64,000 nt of DNA from Elusimicrobiota bacterium. Lineage in GTDB: Bacteria > Elusimicrobiota > Elusimicrobia > Elusimicrobiales > UBA9959. Below are positions 24,364 to 32,466 of the stretch, piece by piece; the first letter of the stretch is position 1; every line of letters starts with the position of its first letter. Below the pieces are notes generated by a model. The model was given only the letters and a program-made list of their open reading frames with translations. It made no database searches and had not been told where the DNA came from. Both the position numbers and the translations under genes were made by a program. The stretch covers positions 38,902 through 102,901 of the forward strand of contig WOVA01000004.1 in the NCBI GenBank assembly GCA_009773155.1, given 5' to 3'.

Positions 24364-25821
24364 TTACAGTTGTTTCTTCTGCCAGGCGATGCTGAAGAGC
24401 CTGAGGTAGTCGGCCGCGGAGCGGTTCCATGAATAGTCGCCCTTCATCGCGTTCTTGACCATGGAGGTCCAGAGGTCGCGCCACTTGAACATGGAGACTA
24501 TGTGCCCCATGATGGACCGCAGCTGGCCGGCCTCGGGGGCGTCTATGGCGAAGCCGTTGGAATCCTTGGGCTCGCCGTTGTAATTGACCGTATCCTTGAG
24601 CCCGCCCGTGCGGGTGACCACGGGCAGCGAGCCGTAGCGCATCGAGATCATCTGGCTGAGCCCGCAGGGCTCGAAGCGCGACGGCATCAGGAAGATGTCG
24701 GTGCCGGCGTAGATCTTGTGCGCGAAGCCCTCGTCGAAGCCGGGCTTGAAATAAACGCGGCCCGGGTTGGCCGCGGCCAGCCGCTTGAAGCCCTCGGTCA
24801 GGGCCGGATCGCCTACGCCCAGCACCACGAGCTGCATATTCTCCAGGAATCCGGGGACGGTCTCCAGCACCAGGTCCAGGCCCTTCTGGCTGTCGAGCCG
24901 CGAGACCACGCCCGCCAGCACCAGGTTCTTATCCTGCTCCAGGCCGCACTCCTCCTGCAGCGCCTTCTTGCAGGCCGCCTTGCCGCGCGTGTAGCTTTTA
25001 AAGTCGTAACCGCGCTCGATGAAGGTGTCGGTGGCCGGGTCCCAGATCTCCTCGTCGATGCCGTTGATGATGCCGAAGAGGTCCGCTGAGCGGTGCCGCA
25101 GCACGCCCTCGAGCCCCTTGCCGAAATCGGGCAGGTGTTGTATCTCGGCGGCGTAGGTGGGGCTTACCGTGGTCACGGTATCGGCCATCGTTATGCCGGC
25201 CTTGAGGAAATTGATCCCGCCGTAGAACTCCAGCTTCTCGGGGGTGAAGTCCGTCCAGTCGAAGCCGGCCTTAAGGAAGGTGTCGCGGCCGAACATGCCC
25301 TGGTAGGCGATATTGTGTATCGTGAACACCGTCGCCGTCTTGGCGTAGAAGGAGTCTATCTTGTAGGAGGTCCTGAGGTAGGCCGGCAGCAGGGCGGTCT
25401 GCCAGTCGTGGCAGTGTATCACGTCGGGCTTGAAGCCGATGAACTTGGCTCCCTCCAGCACGGCGCGCGTAAAAAAAGTGAACCTTTCGTCGTTGTCCTC
25501 GAAGTCGCCGTAGGCCGTGCGGTAGATGCCGGGCCGGTCGAAGTATTTCTGGTTCTCCACGAAGTAGACGCTTACCTTGCCCCACTGAACATGGCTGAGC
25601 GTGGCGGTCTCCATGCGGCCGCCTATCGGGATGAGGAAGCTGCCGCCCACGGCCTTGAACGAGAAGGCGCCGCCGCCTATGTTGCGGTAGCGCGGCAGGA
25701 ACAGCGCCACCTCGTTGCCCTCGGCGCGGGCGAAGACCTGGGCCAGGGCGCCGGCCACGTCGCCGAGGCCGCCGGTCTTGCAGAAAGGGAAAGCTTCGCT
25801 TGCGGCTACGAGTATCTTCAT
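24364..25821 (-). CDS. glgA: Glycogen (starch) synthase
   Basis: The start is at 25821 (MKILVAASEAFPFCKTGGLGDV); the longer track ORF reaches into galT. 485 residues, normal for GT5 glycogen synthases. The N-terminal KTGGLGDV loop binds ADP-glucose phosphate. HCHDWQTALLPAYLR, VFTIHNIAYQG and INGIDEEIWDPATD are family-typical. The C-terminal Rossmann domain has SRLDSQKGLDLVL and the catalytic MPSRFEPCGLSQMISMRYG motif. It extends alpha-1,4-glucan chains in the cytosol. galT ends 4 bases upstream, suggesting a sugar-nucleotide operon, and a REP-like element follows its stop. Confidence 0.95.
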   Translation of the reverse strand: MKILVAASEAFPFCKTGGLGDVAGALAQVFARAEGNEVALFLPRYRNIGGGAFSFKAVGGSFLIPIGGRMETATLSHVQWGKVSVYFVENQKYFDRPGIYRTAYGDFEDNDERFTFFTRAVLEGAKFIGFKPDVIHCHDWQTALLPAYLRTSYKIDSFYAKTATVFTIHNIAYQGMFGRDTFLKAGFDWTDFTPEKLEFYGGINFLKAGITMADTVTTVSPTYAAEIQHLPDFGKGLEGVLRHRSADLFGIINGIDEEIWDPATDTFIERGYDFKSYTRGKAACKKALQEECGLEQDKNLVLAGVVSRLDSQKGLDLVLETVPGFLENMQLVVLGVGDPALTEGFKRLAAANPGRVYFKPGFDEGFAHKIYAGTDIFLMPSRFEPCGLSQMISMRYGSLPVVTRTGGLKDTVNYNGEPKDSNGFAIDAPEAGQLRSIMGHIVSMFKWRDLWTSMVKNAMKGDYSWNRSAADYLRLFSIAWQKKQL

Positions 25822-25825
25822 GGCT

Positions 25826-26818
25826 TCATCCTTTATGTTTTTTCCCGGCGCGGAGCGTCTCCGCAGCTTCTTCCGGGGAGACGGTGTTGATATAGAACCC
25901 GGTGCCCCATTCAAAGCCGGCCACGTGGGCCAGCTTGGGCATGATCTCTATGTGCCAGTGATAATGAGAGGCCTGCGGCGCGTGCACCGGCGTGGTGTGG
26001 ATTATCAGGTTGTAGGCCAGACCCTCGACGGAGTAGTTCAGCCTGGAGAGGACCTCTTTAAGCGTCGCGGCCAGCGCCGGGATATCCGCCGGGGCGATGT
26101 TCTCGAAATGGCTGGCGTGCTCCACGGGCATTATCCAGGTCTCGAAGGAGAAGCGGCTGGCGTAAGGGGCGATGGCGACGAAAGGGCCCTTGCGCAGGAT
26201 CAGGCGCCGCCCGTTTTCCAGCTCGGCGGCGGCCATGTCGCAGTAGACGCAGGAGCCTTTCTCCGACATGTACTTGGCCGCGCCCTCTATCTCCTGCGCC
26301 AGCCGGGTGGGGACCATCGGCATGCCCACCAGCTGCGAATGCGGGTGCGAGAGGCTGGCGCCGGCGTTGCGGCCGTGGTTCTTGAAGATCATCACGTACT
26401 TGATGCGCGGGTCTTTCTTGAGCTCGCGTATCCTGTCTACGTAGGTGGACAGCACGGCCGCGAGGTCGGCCTCGTCCATGCGGTCCATATGAAGGTCGTG
26501 CACGGGCGTCTCGATTATAACCTCGTGTATGCCCAGCCCCTCCTCGCTCTGATAGGGGCCGGTCTCGGAACAGCGCGGCGGCGGCTCGGGGGTCAGCGCC
26601 GGGAATTTATTGGAAACGACGCGTATCTTCCAGTTCCCGTCCGCGCCCGCACACTGGCAGACCGTCGGGGGCGTCTCGTCCTCGCGGCCGGGGCAGAAAG
26701 GGCAGACGACGGAGGAAGCCGCCTCGGGCGGGAGGGCGAACTCGTTGGGACGCCTCCCTCTCTCGGAGGCGATTATCACCCACTGGCCGAAAACGGGGTC
26801 CTTTCTTATTTCAGGCAT
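25826..26818 (-). CDS. galT: Galactose-1-phosphate uridylyltransferase
   Basis: 330 residues. It transfers UMP between UDP-glucose and galactose-1-phosphate, or a related hexose phosphate. Visible features: WVIIASERGRRPNEF near the start, zinc-type CPFCPGREDETPP, NKFPALTPEPPP, GIHEVIIETPVHDLHM, the active-site histidine motif in SLSHPHSQLVG, and the second-domain YHWHIEIMPKL. The CxxC pair after HPHSQ (CVYCDMAA) matches the iron/zinc-site region of some members. It sits directly upstream of glgA. Several GalT-like proteins in other lineages are nucleotide phosphorylases, so the exact sugar is less certain than the family. Confidence 0.92.
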   Translation of the reverse strand: MPEIRKDPVFGQWVIIASERGRRPNEFALPPEAASSVVCPFCPGREDETPPTVCQCAGADGNWKIRVVSNKFPALTPEPPPRCSETGPYQSEEGLGIHEVIIETPVHDLHMDRMDEADLAAVLSTYVDRIRELKKDPRIKYVMIFKNHGRNAGASLSHPHSQLVGMPMVPTRLAQEIEGAAKYMSEKGSCVYCDMAAAELENGRRLILRKGPFVAIAPYASRFSFETWIMPVEHASHFENIAPADIPALAATLKEVLSRLNYSVEGLAYNLIIHTTPVHAPQASHYHWHIEIMPKLAHVAGFEWGTGFYINTVSPEEAAETLRAGKKHKG

Positions 26819-26865
26819 AGGTCAAAAATCCGCGGAACTTTGCGGCGGCCGGAACGGAACAGGGA

Positions 26866-27636
26866 TCAGCTCCCTTCCTTCGGCTCCCCGTCCTCTCCAT
26901 CGGCGGCGGTAACGGCCTCGGAAAGCTCCGGCTCCGGGGCGGGCTCGCCGGCGGGCGGAACGGGGACACCATGCCGCATGGTGTCCCCCGCCGATACGGG
27001 AGAGTCAAACTCGGCCCCCTCGTCGGTCTCGTCGGGCTTCTCGGCCGGCAGCGGGAAATCACCGCCCAGCGGCAGCGGCGGCTGGACGTCGGCGTCGGCC
27101 GGCACTTCCTTGGGATCGGCCACTATGCTTTCCAGCTTCGGCAGGGCGTCCAGCGACGACAGGCCGAACTGGCGCAGGAACTCGTCGGTGGTGCCGTAGA
27201 GCAGCGGACGGCCCACGGTCTCCTTGCGGCCGACGACGGTGACCAGCTTGCGCTCTATCAGCGTCTCCAGGGGGCCGATGACCTCCACGCCGCGCACGGC
27301 TTCCACCTCGGCCCGTGTCAGCGGCTGCTTGTAGGCGATGATGGTGAGCGTCTCCAGCGCGGCGGCCGACAGGCGCACGGTCATGCGGCTGTGATAAAGT
27401 TTTCGCACCCAGAAGCCCAGGTCCGGGTCGGTGCCCAGTTGAAAGCCGCCGGCCACCTCCATCACGCGCAGGGCCCGGCCCTCGCGGACATAATCCTCGC
27501 GCAGGGCCTCCAGGGCCGCCGCCACGCGGGTCTCGTCCTTCACCTCGCAGACCTGCGCCAGGCGCTCGACGGGCAGCGGGTGGTCGGTTATGAAAAGCAG
27601 GGTCTCTATGACTTTCTTGAGCTGGGTATCTTCCAT
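26866..27636 (-). CDS. scpB: Segregation and condensation protein B with a repeat-bearing tail
   Basis: 256 residues. The winged-helix core (KKVIETLLFITDHPLPVERLAQVCEV ... AALETLTIIAYKQPLTRAEVEAVRGV, RKLVTVVGRKETVGRPLLYGTTDEFL) is typical of ScpB, a partner of ScpA and SMC in chromosome condensation. After ~residue 180 comes an acidic, Pro-rich, probably disordered tail longer than usual, containing VSAGDTMRHGVPVPP from a family A palindrome. GAGG before the ATG is the ribosome site. It follows scpA by 7 bases, as in most genomes. The inserted repeat lies where structure matters least. Confidence 0.93.
   Translation of the reverse strand: MEDTQLKKVIETLLFITDHPLPVERLAQVCEVKDETRVAAALEALREDYVREGRALRVMEVAGGFQLGTDPDLGFWVRKLYHSRMTVRLSAAALETLTIIAYKQPLTRAEVEAVRGVEVIGPLETLIERKLVTVVGRKETVGRPLLYGTTDEFLRQFGLSSLDALPKLESIVADPKEVPADADVQPPLPLGGDFPLPAEKPDETDEGAEFDSPVSAGDTMRHGVPVPPAGEPAPEPELSEAVTAADGEDGEPKEGS
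26962..26988. repeat. 27-base in-frame palindrome, family A (inside scpB)
   Basis: GGGGACACCATGCCGCATGG...GTCCCC, read as GDTMRHGVP on the coding strand in the same frame as in tsaD. The flank after it, CGCCGATACGGGA, resembles the flank in the 15507-15748 island. Confidence 0.9.
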
Positions 27637-27643
27637 AAATTCC

Positions 27644-28396
27644 TCACTCCCGGGCCGGGGATTCCGGCGCGGGCGGCGCGGCGGCCGCGGGGGCCGGCTC
27701 GGGCCGCAGGTAGATTCGCACCTCGCCGCAGGAGTCGTCCTGCCTGGCCATGATCCTGCGCTGCTTGACCAGCTCCAGCAGGGCGAGGAAGCAGGTGATC
27801 ACGCCCTGGCGCGCGGTCTCGGTGGCGAAAACGTCGTCGAGCAGTACCCATTCTTTTCTGCTCAGCAGGTCGAGTATCTTGTCGATGCGCGGCTCCATGG
27901 GATAGGTCTCGCCCTCTACGGAAACGGCGTCGGGCAGCCGCGCGAAGGCGCGCCTGACCGCCTCGACGAAAGCGAAGATCTCCAGGTCCAGGAATTTCTC
28001 CTCGTTGGAGAAGACCGGGGAGCCGCGGTAGAAGACGTCCTTGTAGCTGGAGAAGCGCTCTTCGAGCGACTTGGAAGCGCCCTTGTAGCGCTGGTACTCC
28101 TCGATCATGTTGACCAGCTTGCCGCGCGGGTCCGGGCCCTTCTCGCCGGTCTCGCTGTCCACCTGCGACGGCAGCAGGACCTTGGCCTTTATCTGCATCA
28201 GCGTGGAGGCCATGACCAGGAACTCGCCGGCTATCTCCAGATTGAGGTTTTTCATTATGTCGAGGTAAGTCAGATACTCGCTGGTTATCTGCGAGATCGG
28301 GATGTCGTAGATGTCGAGGTTGTTCTTCCTGATAAGGTGTATCAGGAGGTCTATCGGCCCCTCGAAGATGTCGAGATGTATGTCGAGCTCTTTCAT
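27644..28396 (-). CDS. scpA: Segregation and condensation protein A
   Basis: 250 residues. The kleisin subunit of SMC-ScpAB. Its N-terminus binds the SMC neck (IHLDIFEGPIDLLIHLIRKNNLDIYDIPIS), the middle is helical (AGEFLVMASTLMQIKAKVLLP), and the C-terminal winged helix (DDVFATETARQGVITCFLALLELVKQRRI) binds the SMC head. The Ala/Pro-rich last 20 residues look disordered. The gene overlaps the end of trpS by 4 bases (ATGA) and precedes scpB by 7 bases, so all three are likely translated from one message. Confidence 0.95.
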   Translation of the reverse strand: MKELDIHLDIFEGPIDLLIHLIRKNNLDIYDIPISQITSEYLTYLDIMKNLNLEIAGEFLVMASTLMQIKAKVLLPSQVDSETGEKGPDPRGKLVNMIEEYQRYKGASKSLEERFSSYKDVFYRGSPVFSNEEKFLDLEIFAFVEAVRRAFARLPDAVSVEGETYPMEPRIDKILDLLSRKEWVLLDDVFATETARQGVITCFLALLELVKQRRIMARQDDSCGEVRIYLRPEPAPAAAAPPAPESPARE

Positions 28397-29487
28397 CGTA
28401 TCCTTAAAGCGGAGTTCACGGCGGACATCAGCTCCGCGGCGGCGGCCCGGGCTTTCTCCGCGCCGGCGGCCAGGATCCTGTCGGCCAGGCCGGGGTCCTT
28501 CTCGAAAGGCTCGCGGCGCGCCTTGAAATCGGCGAGGCCGGGCGACATAAGCTCGAACAGCTGTTTCTTGCAGGCGCCGCAGCCTGTCTTACCCGAGCGG
28601 CATTCTTCCTCGCGCGTCTTCCAGTCCGGGTTGTAGAGCCTGTGGAAGGCGCAGACCACGCAGCCTTCGGGATGGCCCGGGTCGTCGGCCTTGATCTTTT
28701 TCGGGTCGGTGAACATCTTCTTTATTTTGGCCTCGGCCGACTTGAGGTCCTCGCCCAGCTCTATCGCGTTGCCGTAGGACTTGGACATCTTGCGGCCGTC
28801 GAGGCCGGGCACCAGCGGGGAACTGGTCAGCAGAGGCTCGGGCTCGACCAGCAGCGGCTTGCCGGCGGCACGGTTGAACCGGCGCACTATCTCGCGGCTG
28901 AGCTCCAGGTGCGGCAGCTGGTCCTTGCCGACGGGAACAAGGTCCGCCCCGTAGAGGGCGATATCGGCGGCCTGCAGTACCGGGTAGCCCAGGAAGCCGT
29001 AGGTGGCCATGTCGGAATGGAGGGCGGTCTCCTCCGCCTCGTGGCCGTGCGCCTCCGCGAGCGCCCTGGTCACGCCCTCGGCCTTCCGCATCTTGTCTTC
29101 CTGGCCTTTGTACCTGGCCTTGTAAAGCTCAAGCAGCTGTTCCTTGAAAGTGGGATTGCGCAGCAGCCAGCTGATGGGCGTCATCATGCCCATCAGCAGC
29201 GCCAGCTCGGCGTGCTCTTTCACGTCGGACTGCCTGAAAATGACGCAGCGCTCCGGGTCCAGGCCGGCGGTCAGCCAGTCCACCACCAGCAGGCGGGTAT
29301 TGTCGCGCAAGCCGACGGTATCTTCGGCCGTCGTCAGCGCGTGCCAGTCGGCGATAAAGAAAAAACAGCGGTACTTGTCCTGCAGCTCCACCCAGTTGCG
29401 CAGCGCGCCCCAGTAATTGCCCAGGTGCAGGCGGCCCGTGGGGCGCATCCCGGAAACGACGGTCTTTACCGCTTTTTTCTCTTCCAT
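28393..29487 (-). CDS. trpS: Tryptophan--tRNA ligase with a cysteine cluster
   Basis: 364 residues, class I aminoacyl-tRNA synthetase. The HIGH-type motif is in RPTGRLHLGNYWGAL and the KMSKS motif in GRKMSKSYGNAI. WHALTTAED and QLPHLELSREIVRRFN are also typical. Near the C-terminus is PEGC...C-x6-C-x2-C (EECRSGKTGCGACKK), with a further CxxC at the first site (GCVVC). A similar cysteine set binds a 4Fe-4S cluster in Thermotoga maritima TrpRS, though the first spacing here is 19 rather than about 22 residues. A metal or iron-sulfur site is therefore likely but not proven. It overlaps scpA and follows the M50 protease gene by 8 bases. Confidence 0.95.
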   Translation of the reverse strand: MEEKKAVKTVVSGMRPTGRLHLGNYWGALRNWVELQDKYRCFFFIADWHALTTAEDTVGLRDNTRLLVVDWLTAGLDPERCVIFRQSDVKEHAELALLMGMMTPISWLLRNPTFKEQLLELYKARYKGQEDKMRKAEGVTRALAEAHGHEAEETALHSDMATYGFLGYPVLQAADIALYGADLVPVGKDQLPHLELSREIVRRFNRAAGKPLLVEPEPLLTSSPLVPGLDGRKMSKSYGNAIELGEDLKSAEAKIKKMFTDPKKIKADDPGHPEGCVVCAFHRLYNPDWKTREEECRSGKTGCGACKKQLFELMSPGLADFKARREPFEKDPGLADRILAAGAEKARAAAAELMSAVNSALRIR

Positions 29488-29495
29488 AAATTCTC

Positions 29496-30140
29496 TTAGA
29501 TCACCGGCAGGCCCACGGCGGCCAGCAGGGTCAGCGCGTAATAGATGGGCGGCAGGATAAGGTACTTAAGGACGCCCGTCAGTATCAGCCCGAAGATTAT
29601 ATAAATTCCGTAGGGCACGTGTTTCTCGTACGTTCTCAACAGAGGGCCGTCGGGCAGGCGGTTCAGCAGGATCTGGCCGCCGTCGAGCGGGTAAACAGGA
29701 ATGAGGTTCAGGAAAGCCAGCGCGAGGTTGATGATGACGGCGAAACGCAGACCCATCATCAGGGTGGAGGCCAGGCCTGGCCCGATGAGCGGCACGGCCA
29801 GCGCCGCGGCCTTGTAGAGCAGCGCGGACAGGACAGCCAGAAAAAGATTGGAGAGCGGTCCGCTGAAAGCGACCCATGACATATCGGCGCGCGGGCTGTC
29901 CAGCCTCAGCGGGTTGACCGGCACCGGCCGGGCCCAGCCGAACATGGGCATACCCGACAGGACGCAGATGGCCGGCATCAGTATGGTGCCGAAAGGGTCT
30001 ATGTGGGGGATGGGGTTGAAAGTCAGGCGGCCCATGAGGTAAGCCGTATCGTCCCCGCGCTTGTAGGCCATGTAGCCATGGGCGTACTCATGGAAGATCA
30101 CCGAAAAAAGCAGTATTGGTATCTGTAGAAGCCACTCCAT
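29496..30140 (-). CDS. Site-2-protease-like M50 family membrane peptidase
   Basis: 214 residues, mostly transmembrane. The zinc motif HEYAH is in the first helix (LFSVIFHEYAHGYMAY). The third ligand motif NLIPVYPLDGGQIL is in a later helix, as in the short M50B peptidases. SGPLSNLFLAVL between them is also typical. No PDZ domain is present. Such enzymes cut substrates within the membrane; the target here is unknown. It begins the trpS-scpA-scpB-galT-glgA run and is divergent from a histidine kinase 92 bases away. Confidence 0.9.
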   Translation of the reverse strand: MEWLLQIPILLFSVIFHEYAHGYMAYKRGDDTAYLMGRLTFNPIPHIDPFGTILMPAICVLSGMPMFGWARPVPVNPLRLDSPRADMSWVAFSGPLSNLFLAVLSALLYKAAALAVPLIGPGLASTLMMGLRFAVIINLALAFLNLIPVYPLDGGQILLNRLPDGPLLRTYEKHVPYGIYIIFGLILTGVLKYLILPPIYYALTLLAAVGLPVI

Positions 30141-30202
30141 CAGACTTTAATTATATTATTATATGAGGCGCCGTGGAAGCGGGCTTTTTTTCCGCGTTTT
30201 TG

Positions 30203-30208
30203 TATAAT
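30203..30208 (+). promoter_or_regulatory. -10 element of the histidine-kinase promoter
   Basis: TATAAT at 30203-30208 with no strong -35. It lies downstream of the ORF track's ATG (30173), which therefore cannot be the start if this promoter is used. GGGGG before the GTG at 30233 is a fitting ribosome site. Confidence 0.5.
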
Positions 30209-30232
30209 TATGGATTCAAGGGGGCTTCCGCC

Positions 30233-32074
30233 GTGAACGAAGAAACCAAGATACTCTGGATAGATTTCCTCAAGGGCCTGACCCGCTCGCTGGTACAGGT
30301 CAACCTTTACAAGAGCGACCACCCGCAGGTGGTGGAAGCCATGGACCAGACCCTCTCCGCCCTGGCCTCCGTGGCGGCTGCCGGCGAGATCAACCTCACG
30401 CTCGACGGCGGCAAGCTGCTGGCCGACGGCGCCGAGTTCCTCCCCGCCGATAAAGTCCCCAACTCCATAAAGAACGTCTTCGCCCGGTTCCAGGCGCAGA
30501 CCGTCACTTTCAAGTCGTCCGTGACCCGGGAAGAGCTGCTGGCCTTCTGCGGCGCCCAGGCGCTCAGGACCGATCCCTACGAGCACCTTAAGGAGAAGGG
30601 GGTCTCCGGGATAATCCCGGCCAAATCGGTCTACGCCAAGGTGGAAGCGGGCGACGGAAAGGCCGCGATAAAGCCCGGGGCCGGGACCCAGGCCGGCGGA
30701 GGCGCCGGCGGCGCAGACGGCGCCGGCGGAGGCGCGGCCGCCTCGCCGGGAGCCCCGGCGGCGGAAGAGCTGGAGCCGGCCGATTTTCCCAGGTCGCTTT
30801 CGCTGATAGCGGCCCGCCTGACCCCGGCCGCGGCGGAGCAGAAGCGCATAGTGGACGCGCTGATGAAGAAGTTCCTGCATGAAGTGGACGAACGGGTCAA
30901 CAAGGCGCTGGAAGAAACGAAGAAGGAGAAGCGCCGCATAGAGAACGATATCAGCCGCACCGAGGCGGTCGTCTCCTCCCTGGCCGAAGGCGTGGTGGTG
31001 GTGGACGCGGAAGGCAAGATCCTGATGATGAACCCGCAGGCCGAAGCCCTGTCGGGAAAACGTCTGGGAGAGCTGGCCGGAAAGAAGCTGCTGGATGTCG
31101 CCGCTCTGGAGAACCAGGTGCTCTCGCTGGCCAGCGAGATAAAGTCGGAAAACCAGAAAGATATCGACAAGAACGTGGCCACGGCCGGGAACAAGGGCCT
31201 GGCGGAGACGATAAAGAAGTCCACCGCCATAGTACAGAACCAGGACGGCCGCATAGTCGGCGCGGTCTCCATCCCGACCGACGCCGCCAGGCTCAAGGAA
31301 ATAGATAAGCTTCAGACCGATTTTGTGGCCAATATGACCCACGAGCTGCGCTCACCGCTGACCTCGATAAAAGCCGCGCTGGACATGATGCGCAAAGAGG
31401 GAGCCTCGCCGGAATCGAAGAGCGTGCTCAACACGGCCATACGCAACGCCGAGCGTCTCAACTCCATCATTACCGATATACTGGACTTCTCCAAGCTGCA
31501 GTCGGGCAAGCTGGTCTTCCGTCAGACGCGCACGGACCCCGCGGCCATAGCCCGCGAGGCGGCCGACTCGATGAAGGCCTGGGCGCAGTCCAAGGGCATA
31601 ACGCTGGACCTGCGGGCCGAGCCGGAACTGCCGGCCGTCTACGCCGACCCCGGCCGCACCACGCAGGTCCTCATCAACCTGCTCTCCAACGCCATAAAGT
31701 TCACGCCTAACAGGGGCCGCATAGAGATAAGCGTGGACGCGGGAAAGGAAGCGCTGTCCGGTCACGTCTTTTTCTCGGTAAAGGACAGCGGTCCCGGGAT
31801 AAAGAAAGAGGACCAGGAGAAGATCTTCGAGAAGTTCGTCCAGATAGCCTCCGGCGAGAAGGTCGGCGGCACCGGGCTCGGCCTGGCCATCACCAAGGCC
31901 ATGACCGTCCTGCAGGGCGGCAAACTCACGCTGGACAGCGAGCCCGGCAAGGGCGCCACTTTCAGGGCGGCCATGCCGGTGTACAGGGGCCAGGGCGAGG
32001 CCCAGGACGCCGCGGAGGCCGCGCCCGCCCCGGAGCCCGAAAAGTCCTGGTGGCGGAAACTGCTGGGGATCTAA
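30233..32074 (+). CDS. PAS-containing sensor histidine kinase
   Basis: The GTG at 30233 (VNEETKILWIDFLKGL) is preferred because the -10 element lies at 30203. About 613 residues. The N-terminal ~150 residues (LYKSDHPQVVEAMDQTLSAL) are unrecognised. A Gly/Ala linker is followed by a PAS domain (AVVSSLAEGVVVVDAEGKIL), a HisKA domain with the phospho-accepting histidine in MTHELRSPLTSI, and an ATPase domain (NLLSNAIKFTP; DSGPGIKKEDQEKIFEKF; GTGLGLAITKAM). No TM segment is seen, so it should sense an internal signal. No response regulator is adjacent; its partner must be elsewhere. Confidence 0.88.
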   Translation: MNEETKILWIDFLKGLTRSLVQVNLYKSDHPQVVEAMDQTLSALASVAAAGEINLTLDGGKLLADGAEFLPADKVPNSIKNVFARFQAQTVTFKSSVTREELLAFCGAQALRTDPYEHLKEKGVSGIIPAKSVYAKVEAGDGKAAIKPGAGTQAGGGAGGADGAGGGAAASPGAPAAEELEPADFPRSLSLIAARLTPAAAEQKRIVDALMKKFLHEVDERVNKALEETKKEKRRIENDISRTEAVVSSLAEGVVVVDAEGKILMMNPQAEALSGKRLGELAGKKLLDVAALENQVLSLASEIKSENQKDIDKNVATAGNKGLAETIKKSTAIVQNQDGRIVGAVSIPTDAARLKEIDKLQTDFVANMTHELRSPLTSIKAALDMMRKEGASPESKSVLNTAIRNAERLNSIITDILDFSKLQSGKLVFRQTRTDPAAIAREAADSMKAWAQSKGITLDLRAEPELPAVYADPGRTTQVLINLLSNAIKFTPNRGRIEISVDAGKEALSGHVFFSVKDSGPGIKKEDQEKIFEKFVQIASGEKVGGTGLGLAITKAMTVLQGGKLTLDSEPGKGATFRAAMPVYRGQGEAQDAAEAAPAPEPEKSWWRKLLGI

Positions 32075-32138
32075 AGCGGCCCGCTGATTTTTATTTTTGG
32101 CCCGGAAACTGGTAAAATATCCCTTAGTTCTTTCAATT

Positions 32139-32213
32139 GCGCCCGTATCTCAACGGATAGAGTCCCGCCCTGCGAAGGCGGTTATACTGGTTCGATTCCA
32201 GTCGGGCGCACCA
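32139..32213 (+). tRNA. tRNA-Arg, anticodon GCG, CCA encoded
   Basis: Folds into a cloverleaf: acceptor GCGCCCG/CGGGCGC, anticodon stem CCGCC/GGCGG with loop CTGCGAA, T stem ACTGG/CCAGT with loop TTCGATT, and an encoded CCA. The anticodon GCG reads CGC and CGU arginine codons. C35 and the D-loop A20 fit arginine identity. The D stem has a U10-U25 mismatch. Most bacteria use ACG (read as ICG) for this box, so GCG is notable. Confidence 0.88.
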
Positions 32214-32221
32214 GATTTTTT

Positions 32222-32416
32222 ATGTCAGAACAGAAAGAAACTCCGAAGACGGAAAAGGCCACCGGACGCTACGTCTACGACAAGAAACTGGGAAAGGTCG
32301 TAAAGGTGTCCGACGATATCCCCGGCCTGAAAAAGGGCGGCTCCGGCGGCGAACCCGGCGGGACCTGCCCGATGAAACCGGGCGGCCACACCTGCAACGG
32401 CTGCTGCGGCCATTAA
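32222..32416 (+). CDS. Small protein with a Cys/Gly-rich tail
   Basis: 64 residues: MSEQKETPKTEKATGRYVYD, then KLGKVVKVSDDIPGLKKG, then a Gly/Pro/Cys tail (GGTCPMKPGGHTCNGCCGH) with four cysteines and two histidines that could bind a metal. It starts 8 bases after the tRNA-Arg CCA and is followed by a strong hairpin terminator, so it is probably translated from the tRNA transcript or its processed tail. The family resembles short hypothetical proteins annotated near zinc-ribbon-like regulators, but I do not recognise it. The opposite-strand ORF at 32225-32413 is a shadow. Confidence 0.65.
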   Translation: MSEQKETPKTEKATGRYVYDKKLGKVVKVSDDIPGLKKGGSGGEPGGTCPMKPGGHTCNGCCGH

Positions 32417-32425
32417 AAGACGCGG

Positions 32426-32451
32426 CCCCGCGCTGAAAAGCGCGGGGTTTT
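32426..32451 (+). terminator. Intrinsic terminator after the small protein
   Basis: CCCCGCGCT-GAAA-AGCGCGGGG followed by TTTT: a 9-base GC stem with a tetraloop and a T-run. It ends the tRNA/small-protein transcript, shortly before the carboxypeptidase gene. Confidence 0.9.
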
Positions 32452-32466
32452 CATTTGGGGGACGCC

